DNA of 6,043 nucleotides from Chloroflexota bacterium (GTDB lineage: Bacteria > Chloroflexota > Anaerolineae > Caldilineales > Caldilineaceae), in assembly GCA_003577005.1 (NCBI GenBank), contig QEUW01000443.1:1-6043 (forward strand), written 5' to 3'. The translations under genes were made by a program, and so were the position numbers. This document shows positions 1-6,006 of this stretch, piece by piece. The notes beneath the pieces were generated by a model that saw only the letters and a program-made list of their open reading frames with translations, searched no databases and was not told where the DNA came from. The stretch's first letter is position 1; every line of letters starts with the position of its first letter.

Positions 1-222
1 GAGCACACCAGTGGCGACCAATTGGGCAATCGATTTCCCCTGGCGAAAAGGTGGCGATGCTTCAAGGATAGGGCCGCGCACCAGAAACTGGGGTTGCCCG
101 AGCGCGGACCAAAGCTGGCGGCGCAGCTCTTCATCGCTAAAGAAGTAAATTGTGCGGAGATAGCGGACATAGTCATCATTCATCTGTTGGGTGGCTGCCA
201 GTGGATCGAGCAGGTACGGCAT
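1..222 (-). CDS. N-terminus of a probable large DEAD/DEAH-box (DUF1998-type) helicase, cut by the window edge
   Basis: The first 74 codons are present; the gene continues past position 1 with no stop. It begins MPYLLDPLAATQQMNDDYVR. The ATG at 222-220 is preceded by AAAGGAG (233-239) with a 10-nt spacer, which supports this start. The segment YVRYLRTIYFF (residues 19-29), followed by LVRGPILEASPPFRQGKSIAQL (residues 47-68), resembles from memory the opening of large bacterial helicases that carry a DUF1998 C-terminal domain. Those open with a 'YxxYLxTxF ... VKGPxLExxPPFxxGxSxxxLxxEGVL' pattern and are common in phage-defence islands. No helicase motif (Walker A, DEAD/H) is inside the visible part, so the assignment rests on the leader alone. 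It follows a disrupted gene after 98 nt, on the same strand as hsdR. Seen: a good start and open frame. Inferred: ATP-driven nucleic-acid motor with a defence role. Confidence 0.55.
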   Translation of the reverse strand, partial: MPYLLDPLAATQQMNDDYVRYLRTIYFFSDEELRRQLWSALGQPQFLVRGPILEASPPFRQGKSIAQLVATGVL

Positions 223-232
223 GGGTCGATTG

Positions 233-239
233 CTCCTTT
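233..239 (-). promoter_or_regulatory. Ribosome binding site of the helicase-like gene
   Basis: AAAGGAG on the minus strand lies 10 nt before the ATG at 222. It decides the start of a frame that is open to the window edge. Confidence 0.7.
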
Positions 240-298
240 GGGTCTATCCGAATCACTCTGCGACCAACTCTATTCGTAGGTATGCTTGTTGGGACTCG

Positions 299-315
299 CA
301 ACCGTTATTCGGTTG
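299..315 (-). repeat. Small hairpin after the stop of the disrupted gene
   Basis: CAACCG and CGGTTG form a perfect 6-bp stem around a 5-nt loop, 5 nt past the TAA at 321-323. No T-run follows on the minus strand, so it is not a canonical intrinsic terminator. It could slow RNA decay or mildly attenuate read-through into the helicase-like gene. The rest of the 223-320 gap shows no convincing promoter. Confidence 0.35.
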
Positions 316-320
316 GATTC

Positions 321-1068
321 TTATCGCCAGATGTTATCGGGTTGGGTGACTGAAAACGTTGGTTCGAATGTCTGTATCAGAGCGCCATCTCCGGTGAGGG
401 CGATGGCAGAATGAATGCCGCCGTGGATCCGGCTGTTATGTTCGTAATAGAGCGATTCCTGGCGAGCGGTGGCCCACATCTGGCACTTGGCACAACGATA
501 GATCGTCGAGGCGCCGTCAAAGGTGACCCGGTGGTTGGCCATGTCCAGGATGACCCGTTCTGCCGCGGGGGCGCCGGCTCGCAAAGTAAGGTGGAGACGA
601 GCCCCGCTGGATAACTGTGACAGTGACAGATAGGTGGAAAATATTTCAGCGCTACTTTGGATCTGTTCGAGCCGACCCCAGCCGGCTTGACAGTGGACCC
701 AGTGGCCGGTTCGGATGAAGTGCTGGGCGATGGCCGCTGGATGAGTGTACTCGAGTGCGCCAAGCAACCGGTCAAGAACCGGCGAGGGCGGTTGCAACGC
801 CAGTTGGTGGAGGGCGAAGCGTAGATTTGTCTGTAGGATGGAGATGGCCTTGGATAGATCGATCTCGGTGGCTCCCAGCAGTTTGACGACCGCGGTGACT
901 CCAAGCGGCAGCGAGAGATGCGTTGCGCAGCAAGCCGCGGATCAGCCCGCTGATCTGGTGGGTCTGCTCTTCGGTTAGGTTTAGTTCTCCGATCAGTTGC
1001 ACAGCGGCGAAGCGAGGACGAAGATAGTGCTCCCATTCAGATAAAGTAGTCGGGGTTTTCACGGGCAC
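321..1068 (-). pseudogene. Frame-disrupted gene of unknown function upstream of the helicase-like gene
   Basis: Two overlapping minus-strand frames look like halves of one protein. The first opens at GTG (1068-1066) and reads MPVKTPTTLSEWEHYLRPRF, then a helical segment LTEEQTHQISGLIRGLLRNA, and then becomes Arg/Pro/Ser-rich and unnatural. The second is open from about 941 to the TAA at 321-323. It continues with ordinary sequence (THLSLPLGVTAVVKLLGATE, later QTNLRFALHQLALQPP) and has no start codon with a ribosome binding site. Moving from the first frame to the second requires skipping one base near 905-930, as if one base were extra. The rebuilt product is about 248 residues. Near its end is YRCAKCQMW, a single CxxC pair. 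I do not recognise the family. It lies 66 nt after hsdR and 98 nt before the helicase-like gene, so it may have been that gene's partner. A sequencing error would give the same picture as a real mutation. Confidence 0.55.
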
Positions 1069-1076
1069 ATTCCGAA

Positions 1077-1094
1077 TTGGTAAACCTTTGGTAA
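1077..1094 (-). repeat. Pair of 7-bp direct repeats, 11-bp spacing, before the disrupted gene
   Basis: TTACCAA occurs twice on the minus strand (1094-1088 and 1083-1077) with starts 11 nt apart, close to one helical turn, just before the GTG at 1068. This spacing suits a protein binding on one face of DNA, such as a small operator. The repeats are short and could be chance. The remaining 1095-1134 gap contains a TATAGT but no well-spaced -35 element. Confidence 0.25.
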
Positions 1095-1134
1095 GTTCAC
1101 AACAGGCATGAGACCACTATATGTATTTCTCTGA

Positions 1135-4100
1135 TCAACTATTCCAGTTACTGGCCAGCCGCTCGGCCTGTTGGAGGACGGTCTGGGTGGCGGCCTCTTG
1201 CAAGTCGGGTGGGTAGCCGTATTGGCGGAGGATGCGTTTGATGATGACGCGCATTTTGGCGCGGACGCTTTCTTTGATGGCCCAGTCGATGGTGGCGTTG
1301 CTGCGGACGGATTTGTAGAGTTCGTGGGCGATGAAGGCGAGTTGTTTGTCGCCCAAGACTTCGACGGCGCTGCGGTTGTCGGCGAGGGCGTCGTAGAAGG
1401 CGAGTTCGTCCTCGGAAAGACCGTGTTGTTCGCCGCGCTCGTTGGCTTTGCGCATTTCGGTGGCCAGGGTGATGAGTTCTTCGATGACCTCGGCGGTCTC
1501 GAGAGCGCGGTTCTGGTAGCGGCGAATGGCGGCTTCGAGTAGTTCAGTAAAGGAACGAGCCTGGACGATGTTTTTCTGGCTACGGTTCTTGATCTCATTG
1601 GCGAGCAGCTTCTGGAGCAGCTCGACGGCGAGGTTGCGTTGGGGCAGGCCGCGCACTTCGGCTAAGAAACGATCATCGAGGATGGAGATGTCTGGCTTTT
1701 TGAGACCCGCGGCAGAAAAGATGTCGATGACGGCTTCGGAGGCGATGGCCTGAGAGACAAGCTGGCGGATGGCGTGGTCGATCTCTTCAGGGGTCTTGAT
1801 GGTGTCGGGCGTGTTCTTGGCCAGGACCGAACGGACGGCCTGGAAGAAGGCCACGTCGTCGCGAATGCGGAGCGCCTCGTCTTGGGGCACGGCCAGGGCA
1901 AAGGCCTGTGTGAGGGCAGTGACGGCCTGGAGGAGGCGTGGCTTGCCTTCAGGTTGTTGCAAGATGTGCTCTTGGGCGGCGGGCAAAATGCTGAGTCGCT
2001 GCTGTGGCGCGCCGGCTGTCCAGAGACGCCAGTCGAAGCCGAAGAAGAGGCCCCGACAGACTTCGTATTTCTCCAGCATGACAGCAACAGCCTGGTTTTG
2101 GTCAATTGCAGTCTCGCCGGCGCCACCGCTCTCGGTGTAGGTGGCTAACGCCTGGCTTAGCTCGTAGGCCAGACCCAGATAATCGACCACCAGCCCGCCG
2201 GGCTTGTCCTTGAAGACTCGATTGACGCGGGCAATGGCCTGCATGAGGCCGTGACTGCGCATGGGTTTATCGATATACATCGTATGGAGCGATGGGGCAT
2301 CAAAACCGGTGAGCCACATGTCGCGCACAATGACAATCTTGAAGGGGTCGGCGGGGTCTTTGAAGCGTTGGGCCAGCAATTCGCGCCGGGCCTTGTTACG
2401 GATGTGTGGCTGCCACTCCAGCGGGTCCGCTGCCGCACCCGTCATGACAATCTTGATCAGCCCCTTGTCGTCATCCTCATGATGCCAGTCTGGGCGGAGG
2501 GCAACGATGGCGTGATAAAGGTCCACGCAAATGCGCCGGCTCATGCAGACGATCATGGCCTTGCCATCCATCGCTTCCAGACGGCGCTCGAAGTGGCTGA
2601 CGATGTCCTGGGCAATCTGTTCGAGGCGTCTTTGGGCGCCCACCAGGGATTCCAACTGCGCCCAGCGGGTCTTGAGCTGTTCCTTGCGCTCTACTTCCTC
2701 GCCTTCGGTGACCTCCTCAAAGCCACTATCGAGGTTGGGGCGTTCGCGTTCGTCAAGCGCCAGCCTGGCCAGGCGGCTTTCGTAGTAGATGGGGACGGTG
2801 CTCCCGTCGAGGACGGCGCGCTGGATGTCGTAGATGCTGATGTAGTCGCCAAAGACGGCGCGTGTATTCTTGTCGGTCAGCTCAATCGGTGTGCCGGTGA
2901 AGCCGATGTAGGAGGCGTTGGGGAGCGCATCGTGCATGTGACGGGCGAAGCCGTCGATAAAGTCGTATTGGCTGCGATGGGCTTCGTCGGCGATGACCAC
3001 GATGTTGCGGCGTGTGGAGAGAAGCGGGTAGGTGTCGCCCTTTTCTTCGGGAAAGAATTTTTGGATGGTGGTGAAAATGACGCCGCCGGCGTCGACGCGC
3101 AATTTCTCGCGCAAGTCGGCGCGGCTTTCGGCCTGAACCGGCGGCTGGCGCAGCAGCTCGTGGCAGCGGGCAAAGGTGCCAAAGAGTTGTTGATCCAGGT
3201 CGTTGCGGTCGGTGAGGACGACCAGGGTTGGATTCTGCATGGCCGGCTCCAAGATGACGCGACCGGCGTAGAAGGCCATGGTGAGGCTTTTGCCGGAGCC
3301 TTGGGTGTGCCACACCACCCCCACGCGCCGGTCACCCGCTTCGCCCACCGGCTGGGGGCCGGCAAAATAGACCCCCGGCGTTTCGCCCAACTGCCGGCCG
3401 AGAGCGCCCGGCAGGCTGGCGCGCAGCGTCTCAGACAAGGCTACATTGACGGCGTGGAATTGATGATAGGCGGCCAGCTTTTTGAGCAGGACACCGCCGC
3501 CGGTGTCCTCAAAGACGATGAAGTGGCGGACCAGGCTGAGCAAGCGTTGCTTCTCAAAGACGCCTTTGATAAGCACCTCCAGCTCGGAAAGGTGGTTTGG
3601 CGCCAATGCTTCACCCTCGATGGTGCGCCAGGGCATGAAGCGTTCTTTGTCGGCGCTGAGGGCGCCGATGCGTGCTTGAACGCCATCCGAGATGACCATG
3701 AGCGCGTTGTAGGCAAAGAGATTCGTGATCTGTTGCTTGTAGGTTTGAAGCTGGGCAAACGCACTCCAGATGGTCACGTTTTCGTCGGCGGCGTTTTTGA
3801 GCTCGAGGACGGCAAGGGGCAGGCCGTTGACAAAGATCACCACATCGGGCCGGCGGTGGTGCTGGCCCTCGACCACGGTAAACTGGTTGACGGCGAGCCA
3901 GTCGTTGTTGTCTGGGTTCTGATAGTCGAGCACCTGGACCTGGGCGCCGGCGATGGAGCCATCCGGGCGTTGGTATTCGACGGTGACGCCATCGACCAGC
4001 AGGCGGTGGATGTAGTGATTATTGGTGAGCAGAGAGGGCCGGTCGGGCCGCGTGAGCTTGCGCACGGCCTCGTCGAGCGCGGCGGGCGCTACTTCCGGGT

Positions 4101-4278
4101 TGAGGCGTGTGAGCGCCTGGCGGAGGCGCCCGATGAGCAGCACCTGCCCATAGTCGCTGCGTTCGGCAAAGGGTTCGTCGGGGGCGATGGTGGGGCCGGC
4201 GAGCACGGCGTAGCCCAGCCCGGCAAACCAGGCCAGGGCGGCTTCTTCGACGATTGATTCGGTGAAGGCGGGGGACAT
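1135..4278 (-). CDS. hsdR: Type I restriction enzyme HsdR: endonuclease and DNA translocase subunit
   Basis: HsdR cuts unmodified foreign DNA after ATP-driven translocation, in complex with HsdM and HsdS. The product has 1047 residues, normal for the family. The N-terminal nuclease domain shows the PD-(D/E)XK pattern: RRPD (D145), then a beta strand ending ELK (E159, K161). The superfamily 2 motor follows: Walker A HTQGSGKS (324-331), DEAH (431-434), TGTP (461-464), motif V around [11 protein letters not shown] (652-662) and ARVNR (683-687). The C-terminal third matches the helical region that binds the methylase core (DUF3387-type). All key residues are present and no frame breaks are seen, so the protein itself looks functional. 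The ATG at 4278-4276 has AAGGAG 6 nt upstream. The preceding gap of 154 nt holds a candidate promoter, so hsdR may be transcribed separately from the guest genes. Its GC is clearly higher than that of the gene upstream. Identity is secure; activity depends on HsdM and HsdS from outside the window. Confidence 0.97.
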   Translation of the reverse strand: MSPAFTESIVEEAALAWFAGLGYAVLAGPTIAPDEPFAERSDYGQVLLIGRLRQALTRLNPEVAPAALDEAVRKLTRPDRPSLLTNNHYIHRLLVDGVTVEYQRPDGSIAGAQVQVLDYQNPDNNDWLAVNQFTVVEGQHHRRPDVVIFVNGLPLAVLELKNAADENVTIWSAFAQLQTYKQQITNLFAYNALMVISDGVQARIGALSADKERFMPWRTIEGEALAPNHLSELEVLIKGVFEKQRLLSLVRHFIVFEDTGGGVLLKKLAAYHQFHAVNVALSETLRASLPGALGRQLGETPGVYFAGPQPVGEAGDRRVGVVWHTQGSGKSLTMAFYAGRVILEPAMQNPTLVVLTDRNDLDQQLFGTFARCHELLRQPPVQAESRADLREKLRVDAGGVIFTTIQKFFPEEKGDTYPLLSTRRNIVVIADEAHRSQYDFIDGFARHMHDALPNASYIGFTGTPIELTDKNTRAVFGDYISIYDIQRAVLDGSTVPIYYESRLARLALDERERPNLDSGFEEVTEGEEVERKEQLKTRWAQLESLVGAQRRLEQIAQDIVSHFERRLEAMDGKAMIVCMSRRICVDLYHAIVALRPDWHHEDDDKGLIKIVMTGAAADPLEWQPHIRNKARRELLAQRFKDPADPFKIVIVRDMWLTGFDAPSLHTMYIDKPMRSHGLMQAIARVNRVFKDKPGGLVVDYLGLAYELSQALATYTESGGAGETAIDQNQAVAVMLEKYEVCRGLFFGFDWRLWTAGAPQQRLSILPAAQEHILQQPEGKPRLLQAVTALTQAFALAVPQDEALRIRDDVAFFQAVRSVLAKNTPDTIKTPEEIDHAIRQLVSQAIASEAVIDIFSAAGLKKPDISILDDRFLAEVRGLPQRNLAVELLQKLLANEIKNRSQKNIVQARSFTELLEAAIRRYQNRALETAEVIEELITLATEMRKANERGEQHGLSEDELAFYDALADNRSAVEVLGDKQLAFIAHELYKSVRSNATIDWAIKESVRAKMRVIIKRILRQYGYPPDLQEAATQTVLQQAERLASNWNS

Positions 4279-4284
4279 GGGATT

Positions 4285-4290
4285 CTCCTT
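4285..4290 (-). promoter_or_regulatory. Ribosome binding site of hsdR
   Basis: AAGGAG on the minus strand sits 6 nt before the ATG at 4278. It confirms the start, which also gives the [15 protein letters not shown] opening typical of HsdR. Confidence 0.8.
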
Positions 4291-4299
4291 CGCAACCGA

Positions 4300-4317
4300 G
4301 CCTGGTCAAATCCAGGC
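4300..4317 (-). repeat. 6-bp stem-loop in the hsdR leader
   Basis: GCCTGG and CCAGGC form a perfect 6-bp stem around a 6-nt loop in the leader, ending 9 nt before the hsdR ribosome binding site. If the candidate promoter at 4324-4351 is real, the RNA would start almost exactly at this hairpin. A 5'-terminal hairpin commonly protects mRNA from decay. No T-run follows, so a terminator role for the upstream gene is unlikely. Confidence 0.35.
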
Positions 4318-4323
4318 AGGTAG

Positions 4324-4351
4324 CTTATAGAATTTTATCCAGATAGACCAA
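4324..4351 (-). promoter_or_regulatory. Candidate sigma-70-type promoter for hsdR
   Basis: On the minus strand, TTGGTC (4351-4346) and TATAAG (4329-4324) are separated by 16 nt. The -10 matches the consensus at five of six bases; the -35 is weak at three of six. The site is in the AT-rich 154-nt gap before hsdR and would start RNA near 4317, leaving a leader of about 40 nt. It is the best promoter-like site I found in the window, but it was judged by eye only. Confidence 0.35.
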
Positions 4352-4412
4352 GAGACGCCTAGCTCTATGCTGATAGGTACCCGACTAAGCAACAAGTGGC
4401 CTACAATATCTA

Positions 4413-4435
4413 TAGAAATGTGATAGTCATTTCTA
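4413..4435. repeat. Inverted repeat across the stop codon of the DUF6615-like gene
   Basis: TAGAAATG and CATTTCTA form a perfect 8-bp stem around a 7-nt spacer. The TAG stop of the DUF6615-like gene (4435-4433) lies in the first arm in the sense of transcription. It may be a weak transcript end or an RNA-stabilising hairpin, but it is AT-rich and lacks a following T-run. A dimeric protein site is also possible. Confidence 0.4.
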
Positions 4436-5281
4436 AGCAAGACTTGCCGTTTGTTGAAATACTGTAATCCGGTCAATATTCTGATCAAGTTCGTTCAGCT
4501 CAAGTGTGCCAATATCACTCTGCAATAACCGATAAACATATACAGGTGCGTCTGCACGAACAAAAAATTGTTCCCTATTGGCATATTGGAACCAGTGTAC
4601 CGTTTCGCTTTCTGTCCATCGCCGATCATCGAATGATCCTGCTAGGGGATACATTCCTGTGATATTGCGGAATACGAGTTGTGGGAGTTCTTGCTCCGTA
4701 TACTTCGCTGTACAAAAGAGTTCACGAAATGGTTTCATGTAGGGTACGATCTGCTCAAGTTTGTGATGCCCTAATTTTTGCAGCGCTGCCACATGGTCCA
4801 CACTGACTAATGCAGCTCCGTACTCAGTACGCCTAAATACACGTCGCCCGCTCAATCGGGCGAGCATTTTGTTATCCGCACTAAGCCAGTTGGTATAAAG
4901 ACAATAGGCTGGCAGCATACGATTGTTAAAGGCATCTTGTTCTAATCGCTTACACTGGGATGGACCACCCTTCGGGTTGTAGTGCAGGTGTTCAAAATGG
5001 TTTGTCGACAATTTGATCACTTTGGCCTGAACGCGAATACCTAACCATTGAGCACTTGGCCCAGTAAACCACCATTCCCAGTCGCCGCCGCTGGTGGCTT
5101 CTTCACGTTTGGTGAATGTCTTAATTTTCAAAGGGTGTGGCGCCCATCGTCTGAGATTCATGAGGAAAAAGTCTGTGATTGACTCTTCGCCAAGTTGCAT
5201 ATCCAGCGTTCGGGCATCACGGAGGCTATTCCAGATCCACCTTGAGCTTTTGAGGGCCGCTGTACAGAGAGTGTAGCGCAT
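4433..5281 (-). CDS. DUF6615-like protein, candidate PD-(D/E)XK nuclease, guest in the restriction locus
   Basis: The product has 282 residues. The pattern EESITDFFLMNLRRW (32-46), FTKREEATSGGDWEWW (56-71), RVQAK (83-87) and later PAYCLYTNW (124-132) matches, from memory, the DUF6615 family of uncharacterised bacterial proteins. The acidic residue E33, then D67 with E69, then Q85-A-K87 on a predicted strand, have the layout of a PD-(D/E)XK nuclease core. This is an inference; no activity is established here. No signal peptide or membrane segment is visible, so it is presumably cytoplasmic. The frame is open upstream to 5485, but the ATG at 5281 has AAAGGAGG 8 nt before it, and a longer start would run into the AlbA_2 gene. 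Base composition is lower in GC than both neighbours (27 of 60 in 4861-4920), suggesting separate acquisition. It may be a nuclease effector, or part of a pair with the AlbA_2 protein. Confidence 0.75.
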   Translation of the reverse strand: MRYTLCTAALKSSRWIWNSLRDARTLDMQLGEESITDFFLMNLRRWAPHPLKIKTFTKREEATSGGDWEWWFTGPSAQWLGIRVQAKVIKLSTNHFEHLHYNPKGGPSQCKRLEQDAFNNRMLPAYCLYTNWLSADNKMLARLSGRRVFRRTEYGAALVSVDHVAALQKLGHHKLEQIVPYMKPFRELFCTAKYTEQELPQLVFRNITGMYPLAGSFDDRRWTESETVHWFQYANREQFFVRADAPVYVYRLLQSDIGTLELNELDQNIDRITVFQQTASLA

Positions 5282-5289
5282 CAGGTCGT

Positions 5290-5297
5290 CCTCCTTT
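5290..5297 (-). promoter_or_regulatory. Strong ribosome binding site fixing the DUF6615-like start
   Basis: AAAGGAGG on the minus strand lies 8 nt before the ATG at 5281. It is the strongest such site in the window and rules out the longer open-frame starts near 5485. The 76-nt gap 5282-5357 shows no convincing promoter or terminator. Confidence 0.85.
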
Positions 5298-5357
5298 GGA
5301 AGCAGGTGTAGCCGTCCTGTTACTGATTGGTATGGCTTGAAACTTGGGAACAACCCA

Positions 5358-5867
5358 TTAGTTGGAGTAGAGAAAGGCGGAACGAATTTCAGCCACATCG
5401 AGCGGGTATTTACCGGCGTTGGTGCGCGAGTAGAAGCGATCATCGAGTTTGCTTCGATGGGGTGCGTGCCAACTTTGTGGAACACGCAGCAGTAAGACCG
5501 GGCCGGTTGGCCAACCGGCGATAGTTCGGATTTGCAGGCTGGACAGCCGGGGTTCGCAGGTGTCGCGTAATAGACTCTCCAGGCGCAGGATCTCAGCGTC
5601 GATGTTGATATTGGGTAGGCCGGTTATCGACTGGGGCGTACCAGTTGGTCGCCCCACTGCATCACGGATTTCTCGAATGCCAAAGAGAAGATCGCCGCCG
5701 CCAGCATTGGCGAACGAAAGCACATCAGCGACGAATTCCTTTTTCTCTTCGCGCGATTGACCCGGAAGGGACTCTTTGTATTCTAGTGTTTTGCTTTCAC
5801 TAACCATATGCTCAATTAAGGCTTCGATATCGGCTTGGGTGATTTCGGCCAACGGTTTAGGAATCAA
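5358..5867 (-). CDS. Short AlbA_2 (Schlafen-type) putative DNA-binding protein
   Basis: The product has 169 residues and is nearly all AlbA_2 domain. Family marks are LEYKESL (28-34), EFVADVLSFANAGGGDLLFG (44-63), the strand VLLLRVPQSWHAPH (124-137), and RFYSRTNAGKYPLDVAEIRSAF (144-165). AlbA_2 domains are putative nucleic-acid-binding modules found in transcriptional regulators and defence proteins, and they commonly sit beside type I hsdS and hsdR. Many relatives continue well past the 'LDVxEIRxAF' element; this one stops four codons later (TAA, 5360-5358), so it is either a natural domain-only form or truncated. Translation starts at TTG (5867-5865), with TGGAGG 7 nt upstream inside the HsdS tail. 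The start overlaps the HsdS stop as TTGA, implying coupled translation. A regulator, or an accessory that modifies restriction, are both possible. Confidence 0.85.
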   Translation of the reverse strand: MIPKPLAEITQADIEALIEHMVSESKTLEYKESLPGQSREEKKEFVADVLSFANAGGGDLLFGIREIRDAVGRPTGTPQSITGLPNINIDAEILRLESLLRDTCEPRLSSLQIRTIAGWPTGPVLLLRVPQSWHAPHRSKLDDRFYSRTNAGKYPLDVAEIRSAFLYSN

Positions 5868-5874
5868 GTGTTAT

Positions 5875-5880
5875 CCTCCA
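5875..5880 (-). promoter_or_regulatory. Ribosome binding site deciding the TTG start of the AlbA_2 gene
   Basis: TGGAGG on the minus strand lies inside the end of the HsdS tail, 7 nt before the TTG at 5867. This placement supports the non-ATG start and translational coupling. Confidence 0.75.
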
Positions 5881-5962
5881 CAAGTCTTTTGGCCTCTGAG
5901 ACGCTCAACTCGCCCGTGAACAACTTCGGCAGCAGCGCATCGCGCAGAGCGGCAAGGTTCAG

Positions 5963-5995
5963 AGAAGCCAGGCTTCTGCCAGAAGCCTGGCTTCT
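5963..5995. repeat. Perfect 33-bp nested palindrome (REP- or MITE-like) inside the HsdS tail
   Basis: AGAAGCCAGGCTTCT (5963-5977) and its exact reverse complement AGAAGCCTGGCTTCT (5981-5995) flank a 3-bp spacer. Each 15-bp arm is itself a palindrome around one central base, so the element is also two near-identical direct repeats. The length is a multiple of three and leaves the downstream HsdS frame open. It has the form of a dispersed repetitive extragenic palindrome. No T-run follows on either strand, so it is not an intrinsic terminator. Confidence 0.85.
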
Positions 5996-6006
5996 TGTTG
6001 TTGTCC

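Noticed and set aside
22..279. An 85-codon plus-strand frame
   Set aside because: It is antisense to the helicase-like start, which has a proper ribosome binding site and a family-like leader. The plus-strand frame has neither.
223..320. Promoter for the helicase-like gene
   Set aside because: The best pair, TTGCGA with TACGAA at 17 nt, matches the -10 at only three of six bases. This is too weak to report as a feature.
377..1036. A 219-codon minus-strand frame
   Set aside because: It is Arg/Ser/Pro-rich, which is typical of an out-of-frame reading. The two other minus-strand frames over this stretch give natural protein sequence.
1059..1598. A 179-codon minus-strand frame at the 3' end of hsdR
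   Set aside because: It is a frame-shifted shadow of the HsdR C-terminus, with a low-complexity Ser/Pro/Thr/Asn-rich translation.
2251..4257. A 668-codon open frame on the plus strand
   Set aside because: It is entirely antisense to hsdR, whose product has every expected motif. In GC-rich genes the antisense frame often lacks stops, and the translation (rich in G, V, D, A) shows no recognisable domain.
4306..4488. A 60-codon minus-strand frame across the hsdR leader
   Set aside because: It starts with TTG inside the DUF6615-like gene, has no ribosome binding site, and its translation resembles no known protein.
5282..5485. N-terminal extension of the DUF6615-like protein to 5485
   Set aside because: It would overlap the AlbA_2 gene by 128 nt and has no ribosome binding site, while the ATG at 5281 has AAAGGAGG at ideal spacing and gives a family-like length.
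5963..5995. Reading the palindrome as an intrinsic terminator or a short CRISPR
   Set aside because: No T-run follows on either strand. There are only two units with a 3-bp spacer, so no spacer-repeat array exists.
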